Source: Streptomyces sp. NRRL S-455
GTDB lineage: Bacteria > Actinomycetota > Actinomycetes > Streptomycetales > Streptomycetaceae
Length of the DNA: 64,000 nucleotides
NCBI RefSeq assembly: GCF_000717875.1
Contig: NZ_JOCT01000001.1
Coordinates: 186,001 to 250,000, forward strand
Direction of reading: 5' to 3'
Under the pieces are notes generated by a model, which was not told the DNA's origin, searched no databases, and was given only the letters and a program-made list of their open reading frames with translations. A program made the position numbers and the translations under genes. Positions 1 through 8,553 of the stretch are shown here, piece by piece (position 1 is the first letter of the stretch; every line of letters starts with the position of its first letter).

Positions 1-230
1 CCGGTCCCGTTGAACACCGGGAACGCCTCGGCGGTGGGGCCGAAGTGGCTGCGCACGACGTTCTGGAGGTTGTCCGTGTAGGCGTCCTCGCCATAGGCGA
101 CCTGGTGTCCGCCGTTGGCCAGGGCCAGGGCGGCGAGTACCTCCGGGTGGGCCCCGGCGTAGTTGTCGCTGGCGAAACCGCGGACGTCGGGGTCGTGATG
201 GCGACGGGCGTCGGTCTTCGGCGGGTTCAC
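1..230 (-). CDS. Low-specificity L-threonine aldolase, N-terminal part (cut by window edge)
   Basis: The 76 visible codons read from a GTG at 228-230 and contain FASDNYAGAHPEVL followed by a GEDAYTDNL stretch and an FNGTG stretch. This is the start of PLP-dependent threonine aldolases (beta-eliminating lyase fold), which cleave L-threonine or allo-threonine to glycine and acetaldehyde in the cytosol. The GTG overlaps the TGA of the upstream SDR gene (GTGA), so the two are probably translationally coupled. The PLP lysine and the rest of the enzyme lie outside the window. The family call is fairly safe; the substrate is inferred. Confidence 0.8.
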   Translation of the reverse strand, partial: MNPPKTDARRHHDPDVRGFASDNYAGAHPEVLAALALANGGHQVAYGEDAYTDNLQNVVRSHFGPTAEAFPVFNGT

Positions 231-976
231 GGCTTCTCGGTGAGCCACAGACGGTTTCCGTTCACTTCGGCGGCAGGCTTGTCCCAGACCTCGGCGATGG
301 CGTCGGCCAGGTCATTGACGTCGGTGAAGCCCGCGAACTTCGCGTTGGGGCGGTCGGCGCGCATCGCGTCGTGCACCAGCGCCTTCACCACCAGGATGGC
401 AGCCGCCGAGGTCGGCCCCTCGGCACCCCCGGCCTTGCGGAAGGCGTCGGCCAGGGCGAGCGTCCAGGCCTCGGCCGCGGCCTTGGCGGCGGCGTACGAG
501 GCGTTGCCCGCGGTGGGCTTCGTGGCACCGGCCGCGCTGATCAGCACATACCGGCCGCGGTCGCTGCGCTGGAGGCTCTCGAAGAAGGCCAGGGAGGTGT
601 GCTGCACGGTGCGGATCAGCAGCAGCTCCAGGAAGTCCCAGTCGTCGAGGCTCGTCTTGATGAAGGTCTCGCTGCCGCGCCAGCCGCCGACGAGATGGAC
701 CAGGCCGTCGACGCGGCCGAAGTCCTTCTCGATGTGACTCGCCCAGTCACGGGTGGACTGCAGGTCCAGCAGGTCGACCGGTTCGCCGGTGACGGTCGCA
801 CCGCCCGAGGCGTAGCGCGCCGCGTCCACGGCCTCCGCGAGCCGCTCGGGATCGTTGTCCGCCGCCGCCACGGTCGCCCCCGCCTCGGCCAGCCTGAGCA
901 GCGCCGCACGGCCGGCGGGGCCGCCCGCGCCGGCCACCGCGATCACCGCACCGCTGAGAGCTCCGTTCCCCGCCAT
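227..976 (-). CDS. SDR family NAD(P)-dependent oxidoreductase
   Basis: The 249-residue product is a classical short-chain dehydrogenase. It has an N-terminal Rossmann glycine motif (VAGAGGPAGR, about residues 12-21), a Ser in a VLISAAGA stretch, and the catalytic YAAAK (Tyr-x3-Lys) about two thirds along. I chose the ATG at 974-976 because AGGAGG stands 8 nt upstream. A GTG at 1028-1030 overlapping the stop of the DUF6421 gene would add 18 poorly conserved-looking residues. It lies between a DUF6421 gene and a threonine aldolase on the same strand, probably one operon. The substrate cannot be read from sequence. Confidence 0.85.
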   Translation of the reverse strand: MAGNGALSGAVIAVAGAGGPAGRAALLRLAEAGATVAAADNDPERLAEAVDAARYASGGATVTGEPVDLLDLQSTRDWASHIEKDFGRVDGLVHLVGGWRGSETFIKTSLDDWDFLELLLIRTVQHTSLAFFESLQRSDRGRYVLISAAGATKPTAGNASYAAAKAAAEAWTLALADAFRKAGGAEGPTSAAAILVVKALVHDAMRADRPNAKFAGFTDVNDLADAIAEVWDKPAAEVNGNRLWLTEKP

Positions 977-1026
977 CTTCTTCGCCTCCTGAGCAGTGTT
1001 CCCGGTCTCGCGGACGGTACCGCCGC

Positions 1027-2424
1027 TCACGCGGCGATCCGCTCGGCGCCGTCCGCCGTGATGCCCTTGGTGGAGGCGATCACGTTCTTGAGCTTCTTGG
1101 ACAGTGCCTCATAGAACATGCTCAGCGGAAACTCGTCCGGAAGCACGTCATCGACGAGTTTCCGGGGCGGCTGTGTCACGTCGAGCGCGTCGGGGCCCTT
1201 TGCCCACTTGGAGCCCGGGTGCGGGGCGAGGTAGGTGGAGACGAGCTCGTAGCCGGCGAACCAGTGGACGAGCTTGGGGCGGTCGATGCCGTCGCGGTAC
1301 AGCTGCTCGATCTCGGCGCACAGCTGGTTGGTGACCTGCGGGGCGCGCTCCCAGTCGATGGACAGCTTGTTGTCCGTCCAGCGGACGACGTCGTGCTTGT
1401 GCAGGTAGGCGAAGAGGAGCTGGCCGCCGAGGCCGTCGTAGTTGCGGACCCGCTCGCCGGTGACCGGGAAGCGGAACATGCGGTCGAAGAGGACCGCCAC
1501 CTGCACGTCACGGGCCTGCGGGACGCCGTCCTGGGCGAGCTTCACGGCCTCCTTGAAGGCGGTGAGGTCGCAGCGCAGCTCCTCCAGGCCGTACATCCAG
1601 AACGGCTGACGCTGCTTGATCATGAACGGGTCGAACGGCAGGTCACCGTGGCTGTGGGTGCGGTCGTGGACCATGTCCCACAGGACGAAGGCCTCCTCGC
1701 AGCGCTTCTGGTCGTGCACCATCGCGGCGACGTCCTCCGGCAGCTCCAGGCCCAGGATGTCGACGGCGGCGGCCGTGACGCGACGGAAGCGGGCGGCCTC
1801 GCGGTCGCAGAAGATGCCGCCCCAGGAGAACCGTTCCGGCGCCTCGCGCACGGCGATGGTCTCGGGGAAGAGGACGGCCGAGTTGGTGTCGTAGCCGGAC
1901 GTGAAGTCCTCGAACTTGATGCCGCAGAACAGCGGGTTGTCGTAGCGCGTGCGCTCGAGTTCCGCCAGCCACTCCGGCCAGACCATGCGCAGCACGACCG
2001 CTTCCAGGTTGCGGTCCGGGTTGCCGTTCTGCGTGTACATCGGGAAGACGACCAGGTGCTGCAGACCGTCGGCGCGGTGGGCGGCCGGCTGGAAGGCCAG
2101 CAGCGAGTCGAGGAAGTCGGGCACCTGGAAGCCGCCGTCGGCCCACCGGCCGAGGTCCTTCACCAGGGCCTCGTGGTAGTCGCGGTCGTGCGGGAGCAGC
2201 GGGGAGAGCTCCCGGACCGCGTCGGTGACCGCCCGCACGGCGAGCTCGGCGTCGGCGGGATCGGGCGCGCTCTCGGCGTCGAAGTCGATCGACCCGTCCT
2301 TGGACTGCCATGGCCGGATCCGCTCCACGGCATCCTTGAGCACGGGCCATGCCGGGTGCTCCACCACCCTGGCCACGGGAGGAACCTGTTCCTCCGAACC
2401 CACCTGCACAAGAATTTCCGTCAT
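1027..2424 (-). CDS. DUF6421 family protein
   Basis: A 465-residue soluble protein whose start (MTEILVQVGSEEQVPPVARV) and body I recognise as the streptomycete DUF6421 family, of unknown function. There is no signal peptide or membrane segment. His and Asp residues in HDRTHSHGDLPFD could bind metal, but I know of no experiment on this. The ATG at 2422-2424 follows GGAGG by about 9 nt. It is the first gene of a three-gene minus-strand set (DUF6421, SDR, threonine aldolase). A dyad lies 26 nt upstream of the start codon (see 2450-2474). Confidence 0.75.
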   Translation of the reverse strand: MTEILVQVGSEEQVPPVARVVEHPAWPVLKDAVERIRPWQSKDGSIDFDAESAPDPADAELAVRAVTDAVRELSPLLPHDRDYHEALVKDLGRWADGGFQVPDFLDSLLAFQPAAHRADGLQHLVVFPMYTQNGNPDRNLEAVVLRMVWPEWLAELERTRYDNPLFCGIKFEDFTSGYDTNSAVLFPETIAVREAPERFSWGGIFCDREAARFRRVTAAAVDILGLELPEDVAAMVHDQKRCEEAFVLWDMVHDRTHSHGDLPFDPFMIKQRQPFWMYGLEELRCDLTAFKEAVKLAQDGVPQARDVQVAVLFDRMFRFPVTGERVRNYDGLGGQLLFAYLHKHDVVRWTDNKLSIDWERAPQVTNQLCAEIEQLYRDGIDRPKLVHWFAGYELVSTYLAPHPGSKWAKGPDALDVTQPPRKLVDDVLPDEFPLSMFYEALSKKLKNVIASTKGITADGAERIAA

Positions 2425-2449
2425 GTCCCATCCTCCACGGGAGAATCTC

Positions 2450-2474
2450 TCGTGTGCAGACCGTATACACACGA
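2450..2474. promoter_or_regulatory. Candidate operator: TCGTGTG-N11-CACACGA inverted repeat
   Basis: Two perfect 7-bp arms flank an 11-bp spacer that is itself partly symmetric. The dyad begins 26 nt upstream of the DUF6421 start on the minus strand. Its symmetry and position fit a dimeric repressor site controlling the DUF6421-SDR-aldolase operon. No regulator gene is adjacent, so the binding protein is unknown. Confidence 0.4.
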
Positions 2475-2674
2475 GGTTCCTTCCAGCAAGGGCGGCCTCA
2501 GGAAATTATCCTGCCTCACAGGGGCCTTCACCGCACGTTTTCCTGTCGGCCATGCTTGTGCCCGTATGCGCGTCGGCCATGCCCTCTCCCTCTGCAGGGG
2601 GTGGCCGCAGGCGATACGGTCCAGGTGGGCCGTAAGGCCCCCAGTGCCGCCTGTCGACGGAAGAGAGTCCCGTC

Positions 2675-3358
2675 TTGAACTTCCTCACCATCGGTCACCG
2701 CGGAGTCATGGGTGTGGAGCCCGAGAACACCCTCCGGTCCTTCGTCGCCGCCCAGGAGGCAGGCCTCGACGCCATCGAACTCGATCTGCATCTCAGCAAG
2801 GACGGCGCCCTCGTCGTCATGCACGACACGGACGTGGACCGCACGACCGACGGCACCGGTCCGATCGCCGAGAAGACCCTTGCGGAGCTGCGGGCCCTGG
2901 ACGCCGGCCTGGGCGAGCGGGTGCCGGTCTTCGAGGAGGTCCTGGAGGCCGTACAGGCGCCGATCCAGGCGGAGATCAAGGATGTGCAGGCGGCCAGGGC
3001 CCTGGCCGAGGTGATGAACGCGCGAGGGCTGGCCGGCCGGGTGGAGGTGTCCTCGTTCCACGACGAGGCGATCGCGGAGATCAAGCCCCTGGTGCCGGGG
3101 GTGCGCACGGCGCTGATCGCCAGCCGCTACGGCACCGACATCGTGGAACGCGCCGTCGCAGCCGGCGCCGCGACCGTCTGCCTGAACATCCGCCGTCTGA
3201 CCCTGGAGATCGTGGAGCACGCGCGCAAGGCCGACCTGAAGATCATCGGCTGGGTGGTGAACACGCAGGACCACCTGCGTCTCGTCCGGGCCTTCGGGCT
3301 GGACGGCGCGACCACCGACCACCCGGACATCAAGCGTACGGGCCGCTTCACGGCATAG
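2675..3358 (+). CDS. Glycerophosphodiester phosphodiesterase (GDPD family)
   Basis: The 227-residue protein has the GDPD signature: GHRG near residue 7, PENT at about 16-19, ELDLH around 36, HD at about 49-50 and a TDHP end motif. These supply the general acid/base His pair and the Glu/Asp metal ligands. The family hydrolyses glycerophosphodiesters to glycerol 3-phosphate and an alcohol. No signal peptide is seen, so it should be cytosolic. The start is a TTG at 2675 with GGAAGAG about 9 nt upstream; no ATG gives the conserved N-terminus. It converges on the GNAT gene with 3 bp between the stops. Confidence 0.9.
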   Translation: MNFLTIGHRGVMGVEPENTLRSFVAAQEAGLDAIELDLHLSKDGALVVMHDTDVDRTTDGTGPIAEKTLAELRALDAGLGERVPVFEEVLEAVQAPIQAEIKDVQAARALAEVMNARGLAGRVEVSSFHDEAIAEIKPLVPGVRTALIASRYGTDIVERAVAAGAATVCLNIRRLTLEIVEHARKADLKIIGWVVNTQDHLRLVRAFGLDGATTDHPDIKRTGRFTA

Positions 3359-3361
3359 GGA

Positions 3362-3901
3362 CTACGCGAACTCCTTGACCAGCAGCTCGAACTGCAGGTC
3401 GTCGCGCTGGGGGATGCCGAAGCGCTCGTCGCCGTACGGGAACGGGGTCATCCGTCCCGTACGGCGGTAGCCGCGCCGCTCGTACCAGGCGATGAGGTCG
3501 TCGCGTACGGAGATCACGGTCATGTGCATCTCCGTCACGCCCCACGTCTCGCGGGCCTGTCGCTCCGCCTCCGCGATGATCACCTTGCCGAAACCCGCGC
3601 CCTGCAGGCGGGGACTGACCGCGAACATCCCGAAGTAGGCGTGGTCACCGCGGTGCTCGAGCTGGCAGCACGCGACGATCCGCCCCTCCCGTTCCACCGT
3701 CAGCAGCCGGCTGTCCGGCGACTTGATGACGGCCAGCACAGCCTCCGGGTCGGTCCGCTGCCCCTGGAGAATGTCCGCCTCGGTGGTCCACCCGGCCCGG
3801 CTGGCGTCACCCCGGTACGCCGACTCGATCAGCGCGACCAGCTCGTCCACGTCGGCGTCGGAGGCGTCGCGGAACATCAGTCCGGTGGCGGCGGTGTCCA
3901 T
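3362..3901 (-). CDS. GNAT family N-acetyltransferase
   Basis: The 179-residue protein is a single GNAT domain. The acetyl-CoA pyrophosphate loop reads VSPRLQGAGFGKVII (about residues 98-112), matching the Q/RxxGxG/A motif, and the C-terminal segment WYERRGYRRTGRM is typical. Substrate unknown. AGGAAGAGAG precedes the ATG. It is divergent from the VOC gene at 3970, with 68 bp between start codons. Confidence 0.85.
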   Translation of the reverse strand: MDTAATGLMFRDASDADVDELVALIESAYRGDASRAGWTTEADILQGQRTDPEAVLAVIKSPDSRLLTVEREGRIVACCQLEHRGDHAYFGMFAVSPRLQGAGFGKVIIAEAERQARETWGVTEMHMTVISVRDDLIAWYERRGYRRTGRMTPFPYGDERFGIPQRDDLQFELLVKEFA

Positions 3902-3956
3902 GGGTTCGTCTCTCTTCCTGGCGCGGCTCGAGCACGGATGAGAGTAACGCCCCCAC

Positions 3957-3970
3957 TAGGCTCCCGTGCA
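3957..3970 (+). promoter_or_regulatory. Leaderless promoter, -10 TAGGCT
   Basis: TAGGCT at 3957-3962 lies 7 nt before the ATG at 3970, and no Shine-Dalgarno sequence is present. Transcription would start at or next to the A of the start codon, giving a leaderless mRNA. No clear -35 hexamer is visible. Confidence 0.5.
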
Positions 3971-4362
3971 TGGTGCATGTACTCAGCAGCCGGATTCTGC
4001 TTCGCCCCACCGACCCCGAGCGTTCCCGGGCCTTCTACGGCGAACAGCTGGGGCTCTCCGTCTACCGGGAGTTCGGCACGGGACCGGAACGCGGCACGGT
4101 CTACTTCCTCGGCGGCGGCTTCCTCGAAGTCTCGGGGCGATCCACCACTCCCCCCGCGCCGGCTACGCGGCTGTGGCTCCAGGTCGACGACGTGGCCGCG
4201 GCCCGGGAAGAGCTCCGTGCGAAGGGGGTGGAGATCGCGCGGCCGCCGGTGAAGGAGCCGTGGGGGCTGGTCGAGATGTGGGTCGAGGACCCGGACGGCA
4301 CGCCGATCGTGCTGGTGGAGGTCCCGGCGGACCACCCGATGCGCTACCGGCCGGGCATCTGA
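3970..4362 (+). CDS. VOC family (glyoxalase-fold) protein, single domain
   Basis: The 130-residue protein has the paired beta-alpha-beta-beta-beta layout of the vicinal oxygen chelate fold. The first half contains DPERSRAFYGEQLG, and the second contains VDDVAAAREELRAKG followed by an EDPDGTPIVLVE end motif. This is the size and pattern of glyoxalase / bleomycin-resistance / dioxygenase relatives. Its reaction cannot be assigned. It appears to be expressed from a leaderless promoter. It converges on the tandem GNAT gene with 2 bp between the stops. Confidence 0.8.
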   Translation: MVHVLSSRILLRPTDPERSRAFYGEQLGLSVYREFGTGPERGTVYFLGGGFLEVSGRSTTPPAPATRLWLQVDDVAAAREELRAKGVEIARPPVKEPWGLVEMWVEDPDGTPIVLVEVPADHPMRYRPGI

Positions 4363-4364
4363 GG

Positions 4365-5279
4365 TCACCCCGGGCGGTGCTCCCAGCCCCGGTCGGTACG
4401 CGTCAGCTCGCGGAAACCCGCGCCCGTCAGGAGGTCGAGCCTGGTGTCGTCGCCGGCGGTTTCGTAGGCGACGAGCCGGTCGACGCCACACAGGCGGAGC
4501 CAGTCGGCCGCCTGGGCGAGCAGCCAGTGCTCAAGGCCGGTGCCGTACTGCGCGGGCTCGACGTGCAGATTCCCGATGTCGGCCAGGCCGGCCGCGCGGG
4601 AGTGGCGTTCCGGGCGGGCGAGGCCCGTGTCGATCTCGACGAAGCCGAGGGCGCGCGTGCCGGTACGGGCCGTGAAACGGGTGCCGCACTCCCCCAGCGT
4701 GCGCTCGACCGTGACGCCCGGCCGGGGCGCGGGCTCCGGCAGGTCGGCCACGCGGGTGATCAGGATGACCTCGGTGTCACCGACGTGCCGGAAGCCCGCG
4801 CGTTCGTAGACGGCCCGGATGTGCGGCCAGTTGCGGGGCAGGCCGTAGACGAGGGGGGCCGGCAGCGCGCCGTCGGCGTACCGGACGCGGCAGTCCCAGC
4901 GGGCGAACCGGGCGAGGCACGCCCGCATCAGCAGGTCGGCGGCCTGGTCGGCGTCCGGCCAGAAGGACGCCGTCGGACGGCACACGAACCAGTCGATCCC
5001 GGCGGCGTCCCGGTAGGCCTCGCCGACCTCGCCGTCGGCGCGGTAGCGCAGCAGATGGGCGGCGGCGACGACGTGGCCGCGCTGCTCGGCGACGAGCGTC
5101 GTCCGCTCGGCCACCCACGGGTCGGTGATGAACTCGCCGGGCTGCCGCTCCAGGTAGCTGAGGACGGTGTTCACGGAGACGGAGACGCCGGGGACGACGG
5201 CCGCCACGTGCGTGTTGACCAGGTCGGTGAGCTGGTCGCGGTCGGCTCGGCGAAAGGGCCGCACCTCGAGCGCGGGCAT
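4365..5279 (-). CDS. GNAT N-acetyltransferase with two GNAT-like halves
   Basis: A 304-residue protein starting MPALEVRPFRRADRDQL, a common GNAT opening. The N-terminal half ends in a YERAGFRHVGDTEV motif (about residues 160-174). The C-terminal half contains IGNLHVEPAQYGTGLEHWLLAQAA, a second acetyl-CoA-binding type loop. The length fits a tandem GNAT rather than a single domain. I chose the ATG at 5277-5279 because GGAGG lies about 8 nt upstream; a longer frame to 5363 lacks a ribosome site. Substrate unknown. Confidence 0.75.
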   Translation of the reverse strand: MPALEVRPFRRADRDQLTDLVNTHVAAVVPGVSVSVNTVLSYLERQPGEFITDPWVAERTTLVAEQRGHVVAAAHLLRYRADGEVGEAYRDAAGIDWFVCRPTASFWPDADQAADLLMRACLARFARWDCRVRYADGALPAPLVYGLPRNWPHIRAVYERAGFRHVGDTEVILITRVADLPEPAPRPGVTVERTLGECGTRFTARTGTRALGFVEIDTGLARPERHSRAAGLADIGNLHVEPAQYGTGLEHWLLAQAADWLRLCGVDRLVAYETAGDDTRLDLLTGAGFRELTRTDRGWEHRPG

Positions 5280-5426
5280 GGGAAACCTCCGGACAGGGTG
5301 AAGGAGCCGGCGGCCGCCACACGGTGCGGTACGGGGTGAGGGTACGACGGGCCGGAGCGGCACACCAGTGGGTTTTCCCGGATGGCAGGGGGGACGGGCG
5401 GCGGCTTAGCGTGCAGGAGAACCTCT

Positions 5427-5470
5427 TGCCTGGGGACCTCATGCCTGGGGACCTCATGCCTGGGGGCTCC
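5427..5470 (+). repeat. 15-bp tandem repeat, about three copies, upstream of a VOC gene
   Basis: The unit TGCCTGGGGACCTCA occurs perfectly at 5427-5441 and 5442-5456, then in a degenerate third copy to 5470. Because 15 is a multiple of three, the repeat adds in-frame ATG codons (5441, 5456) ahead of the likely start at 5489. Slippage would lengthen the leader or an alternative N-terminus without changing frame. Confidence 0.7.
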
Positions 5471-5488
5471 CCCTGCGGAAGGAACGCC

Positions 5489-6250
5489 ATGAAGCTCGAC
5501 GCACCGGTGACCGGCGGGCCTTGCTGGACCGAGCTGGGGACCACGGACCTCGAGGCGGCCCAGCGGTTCTACACGAGACTGTTCGGCTGGCGGCCCGAGA
5601 GCGACCCGCGTCAGGAGGCGGGCGGGTACACCGTCGCGCACCTGGGGGACGCGGCCGTCGCCGCGCTCGCCCCGCTGTACCAGCCGTCGCAGCCGGTCGC
5701 GTGGAACGTGTCGTTCGCGGTCACGGACACGGACGGCACCGCCCGTGCGGTGACCGAGGCGGGCGGGGCGGTGCTGCTGGGACCGATGGACGTGTTCGAC
5801 ATGGGCCGGTTCGCGGTGGCCGCGGACCCGGCCGGTGCCGTGTTCCAGCTGTGGCAGGCCGGGACCTTCCCGGGCGCCGGGCTGTTCAACGCGCCCGGTT
5901 CGCTGGGCTGGGTGGAGCTGTACACCCGCGATCCGGACCGGGCCGTGGCCTTCTACACCCGGGTGTTCGGCTGGACCGTCGCGCCCTCGGACCGCTACAC
6001 CCAGTGGGGTGTCGGCGGCGCTGACTTCGGCGGCATGGTGACGATGGACGACAAGTTCCCGCCCGAGGTCCCGGCGCACTGGCTGCCGTACTTCGCCGTG
6101 GCGGACGTGGACGCCACGACCGCCGTCGTCCAGCAGCTCGGCGACGTCCTGATGGTGCCCACGTCCGTGCCCGACGGGCCGCGTATCGCGGTGCTGCGGG
6201 ACCCGCAGGGGGCGATGTTCGGCGTGTACCGGGCCGGCGAGGAGGGCTGA
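5489..6250 (+). CDS. VOC family protein, two glyoxalase domains
   Basis: The 253-residue protein carries two VOC modules. The first has WTELGTTDLEAAQRFYTRLFGW (described in parts: residues about 10-31); the second has a WVELYTRDPDRAVAFYTRVF stretch near residue 135. Each half ends in an FxxxxDPxGAxF motif (ADPAGAVFQLWQ and RDPQGAMFGVYR). This layout matches streptomycete and mycobacterial CFP30B-like proteins. GGAAGGAA precedes the ATG at 5489. Function is unknown beyond the fold. Confidence 0.85.
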   Translation: MKLDAPVTGGPCWTELGTTDLEAAQRFYTRLFGWRPESDPRQEAGGYTVAHLGDAAVAALAPLYQPSQPVAWNVSFAVTDTDGTARAVTEAGGAVLLGPMDVFDMGRFAVAADPAGAVFQLWQAGTFPGAGLFNAPGSLGWVELYTRDPDRAVAFYTRVFGWTVAPSDRYTQWGVGGADFGGMVTMDDKFPPEVPAHWLPYFAVADVDATTAVVQQLGDVLMVPTSVPDGPRIAVLRDPQGAMFGVYRAGEEG

Positions 6251-6284
6251 CCGACGGCGTCCCACCGGCGGCCCGGTCCGTGCC

Positions 6285-6872
6285 TCAGGTCCGCAGTCCG
6301 CCCAGCCGGCCCTCCAACTGACCGAGCAACTCCCCGAGAAGAGCCGCGAGTTCGCCCTGCTCGGGTGCGTCCATGCCGGACAGGGCCGCGGCCTCGTAGG
6401 CGAGCTGGGCGGGCAGGATGCCGTCGACGAGGTCGCGTCCGGCGTCCGTGAGGCGGAGATGGGCGACCCGGCGGTCGCGGGCGTCGCCGCGCCGTTCGAC
6501 CAAGCCGCGTTCGGTGAGCTGCTTGACGCGTTTGGTGACGGCGGCCCCGGAGGAGAAGGTCTCCCGGGCCAGCTCCCCGGGCGTCAGCTCGTGCCCGGTG
6601 CGACGCAGCGCGCCGAGCAGATCGAACTCGGGCCGGCTGAGCCCCGCCCGGCGCAGGGGGGCGTCCTCGGCCTGCTGGAGCAGGGCGGCGCAGCGGTTGA
6701 TCCGCCCGATGACTTCCATCGGCGCGGTGTCGAGCCCGGGGTGAACGGCCCGCCACTGCCGTACGACAGCGGCGACGGTGTCACCCCCTCGGCTGCCGGC
6801 CGGGCCCTCCCGGTCCTCGGGGGGCTCGCCGGCCTGGTCCCGCTCGGACGATGGTCCCTCCGTCGCCGTCAT
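6285..6872 (-). CDS. MarR family transcriptional regulator
   Basis: The 195-residue protein has a MarR winged helix. It includes LSRPEFDLLGALRRTG, a recognition region SSGAAVTKRVKQLTERGLVERR, and the wing DRRVAHLRLTDAGRDLV. The first ~45 residues are a polar extension. The ATG overlaps the stop of the FUSC gene (ATGA), so it is co-translated with it as the second gene of the operon. It probably controls that operon; see the dyad at 8575-8593. Ligand unknown, but MarR proteins beside efflux genes commonly sense aromatic compounds. Confidence 0.9.
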   Translation of the reverse strand: MTATEGPSSERDQAGEPPEDREGPAGSRGGDTVAAVVRQWRAVHPGLDTAPMEVIGRINRCAALLQQAEDAPLRRAGLSRPEFDLLGALRRTGHELTPGELARETFSSGAAVTKRVKQLTERGLVERRGDARDRRVAHLRLTDAGRDLVDGILPAQLAYEAAALSGMDAPEQGELAALLGELLGQLEGRLGGLRT

Positions 6873-8545
6873 GGCCGTACGTCCTCCGTCTCGTTCTCCG
6901 TGTCCGCGCCCGCACCCCGGTCCGGGAGCAGCCCCTGGCGTCGTACCGTCGCGGCGAGCGTACGGTGTCCGGACTGTTCGGCGAGCACGACCCGCTCCTC
7001 GGGCAGGGCTCGCTGCCACCATTCGCCGGCCGCGGCGTCGGCGGTGGCCCGCAGGTCGGCCAGGGCTACGGCGAGTGCGCGGCGGGCGGACTCCAGAGCG
7101 GCGGGGCCGGGGTCCGGCGCGGCCAGGAGACGGACGGCGCGCTCGCGGGCCCGGTCGGCGGCGGTCAGGGCGTGTTCGACGCGGTCGCCCGCGCGCCGGT
7201 TGGTGACGGCCACGGCGGCCGCGAAGCCGACCAGGGCACCGACGACGGTGTCCACGACCCGCTCCGTCATCAGCTCGCCCGGGTTCCGGTATCCGGCGAA
7301 CTCGGTGATGAGCAGGGCCATCGGGGTCACGCAGACGCTGCCCAGCCAGTAGTTGCGGCTGATCAGGAGCTCCGCGCCGAAGCTGAACGCGAGGCAGCAC
7401 AGGACGAGGGCCGCCTGGCCCAGGTGCGCGAGCGGCGCGACCGCCGCGAAGACGAGCACCCCGACGACGTTGCCCACGACACGCTGGACGGCCCGGCTCC
7501 AGGTCAGGGCGAGGTTGGCCTGATAGATCGAGGCGGCGGTGACCAGAGCCCAGTAGGGGCGTCCGATGCCGAGCGCGAGGGAGGCGTAACCGGCGAGCGC
7601 GCAGCCGAGCGCGGTACGCAGGGCGAGTGGGGTCAGCGGACCCAGCCGGCTCCAGAGGGGCCGGGCCGTGTGCACCCCGAGCAGTTCGTCGGTGGCGGCC
7701 CGCGAAAGGCCGGCCTCCGGAACGGGCCCGTTGCCGCGCAGCGAGCCTGCCCAGGACACGAGGCGTTCGGCGTCGGCCTCCGCCGGCGCCGCGAGGGCGA
7801 TCTCGGCCCGGACCACGAGCCGTTCGAGGCGGTACCGGGTCGGGGAACGTGTGTCGGTGGCGAGCAGTGACTGCCAGGCCGCGTGCACGGCGGCGTAACC
7901 GGCGGCCCGGACTCGGGCGTGCCCCTCGCCTGCGCCGCCCGCACCGGCGTACGCGGCGGCGGCCTTCAGGGCGTGGGCGGTGGCGCGGCGCTCCGGCCCG
8001 TGGGGGCGCACGAGCACGGGAGCCATGCAGACCAGCCAGGCCCAGGCCCCCGTTGCGGCGGCGAGGGCCAGGTGGCCGGGGACCTGGGCGAAGGTCTGCG
8101 GCGCGAACAGGGAGGCGGAGCTGACGAAGGTGAGGACGACGTGGCCCGGCGGGCCGATCCTGGTGGCGTCGCACAGCACCTTCTGCGCGGCGGCCAGCAG
8201 CGCACCGACGGCGACCAGCACCACGGCACTGCCGGTCAGTGAGGCCGCGACCAGGGCTACGGCGAGCCCGCCGAGCATGCCGAGCACCACCCACACCAGG
8301 GCCCCGGCCCGGGCGGCGTACGGGCGGTTGTGCGCGTACAGCGCGCACAGGGATCCGGCCATCGTGTACATCGCCAGATCGAGCCGGCCGAGCGCCAGCA
8401 GGGTGAGGTTGGGCGGAGCGATCGCCGCGACCACGCTCAGCGCGGGCTTGAACCAGATGTCCGAGGGACGTCCGGCGCGCAGCACGCCCGCCAGCGGAAG
8501 ACGCCGGACGGGCGGGGAGGGAGGGGTGGGGATCGCACAGCTCAT
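6869..8545 (-). CDS. FUSC family membrane protein (aromatic-acid / fusaric-acid-efflux-like)
   Basis: A 558-residue integral membrane protein in two halves. Each half has a cluster of hydrophobic helices (about residues 20-170 and 315-440) followed by a soluble stretch. The second half shows GRPYWALVTAASIYQANLAL, the FUSC-like core signature. FUSC proteins are linked to efflux of aromatic acids. The start codon has no Shine-Dalgarno sequence but lies 8 nt after a TAACGT -10 element, so the mRNA is probably leaderless. It forms an operon with the following MarR gene (4-nt overlap). Confidence 0.8.
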   Translation of the reverse strand: MSCAIPTPPSPPVRRLPLAGVLRAGRPSDIWFKPALSVVAAIAPPNLTLLALGRLDLAMYTMAGSLCALYAHNRPYAARAGALVWVVLGMLGGLAVALVAASLTGSAVVLVAVGALLAAAQKVLCDATRIGPPGHVVLTFVSSASLFAPQTFAQVPGHLALAAATGAWAWLVCMAPVLVRPHGPERRATAHALKAAAAYAGAGGAGEGHARVRAAGYAAVHAAWQSLLATDTRSPTRYRLERLVVRAEIALAAPAEADAERLVSWAGSLRGNGPVPEAGLSRAATDELLGVHTARPLWSRLGPLTPLALRTALGCALAGYASLALGIGRPYWALVTAASIYQANLALTWSRAVQRVVGNVVGVLVFAAVAPLAHLGQAALVLCCLAFSFGAELLISRNYWLGSVCVTPMALLITEFAGYRNPGELMTERVVDTVVGALVGFAAAVAVTNRRAGDRVEHALTAADRARERAVRLLAAPDPGPAALESARRALAVALADLRATADAAAGEWWQRALPEERVVLAEQSGHRTLAATVRRQGLLPDRGAGADTENETEDVRP

Positions 8546-8553
8546 GGGAGGAA

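Noticed and set aside
2500..2522. Possible iron (DmdR) box CAGGA-N5-TCCTG upstream of DUF6421
   Set aside because: The spacing and bases do not fit the TTAGGTTAGGCT-type consensus when aligned.
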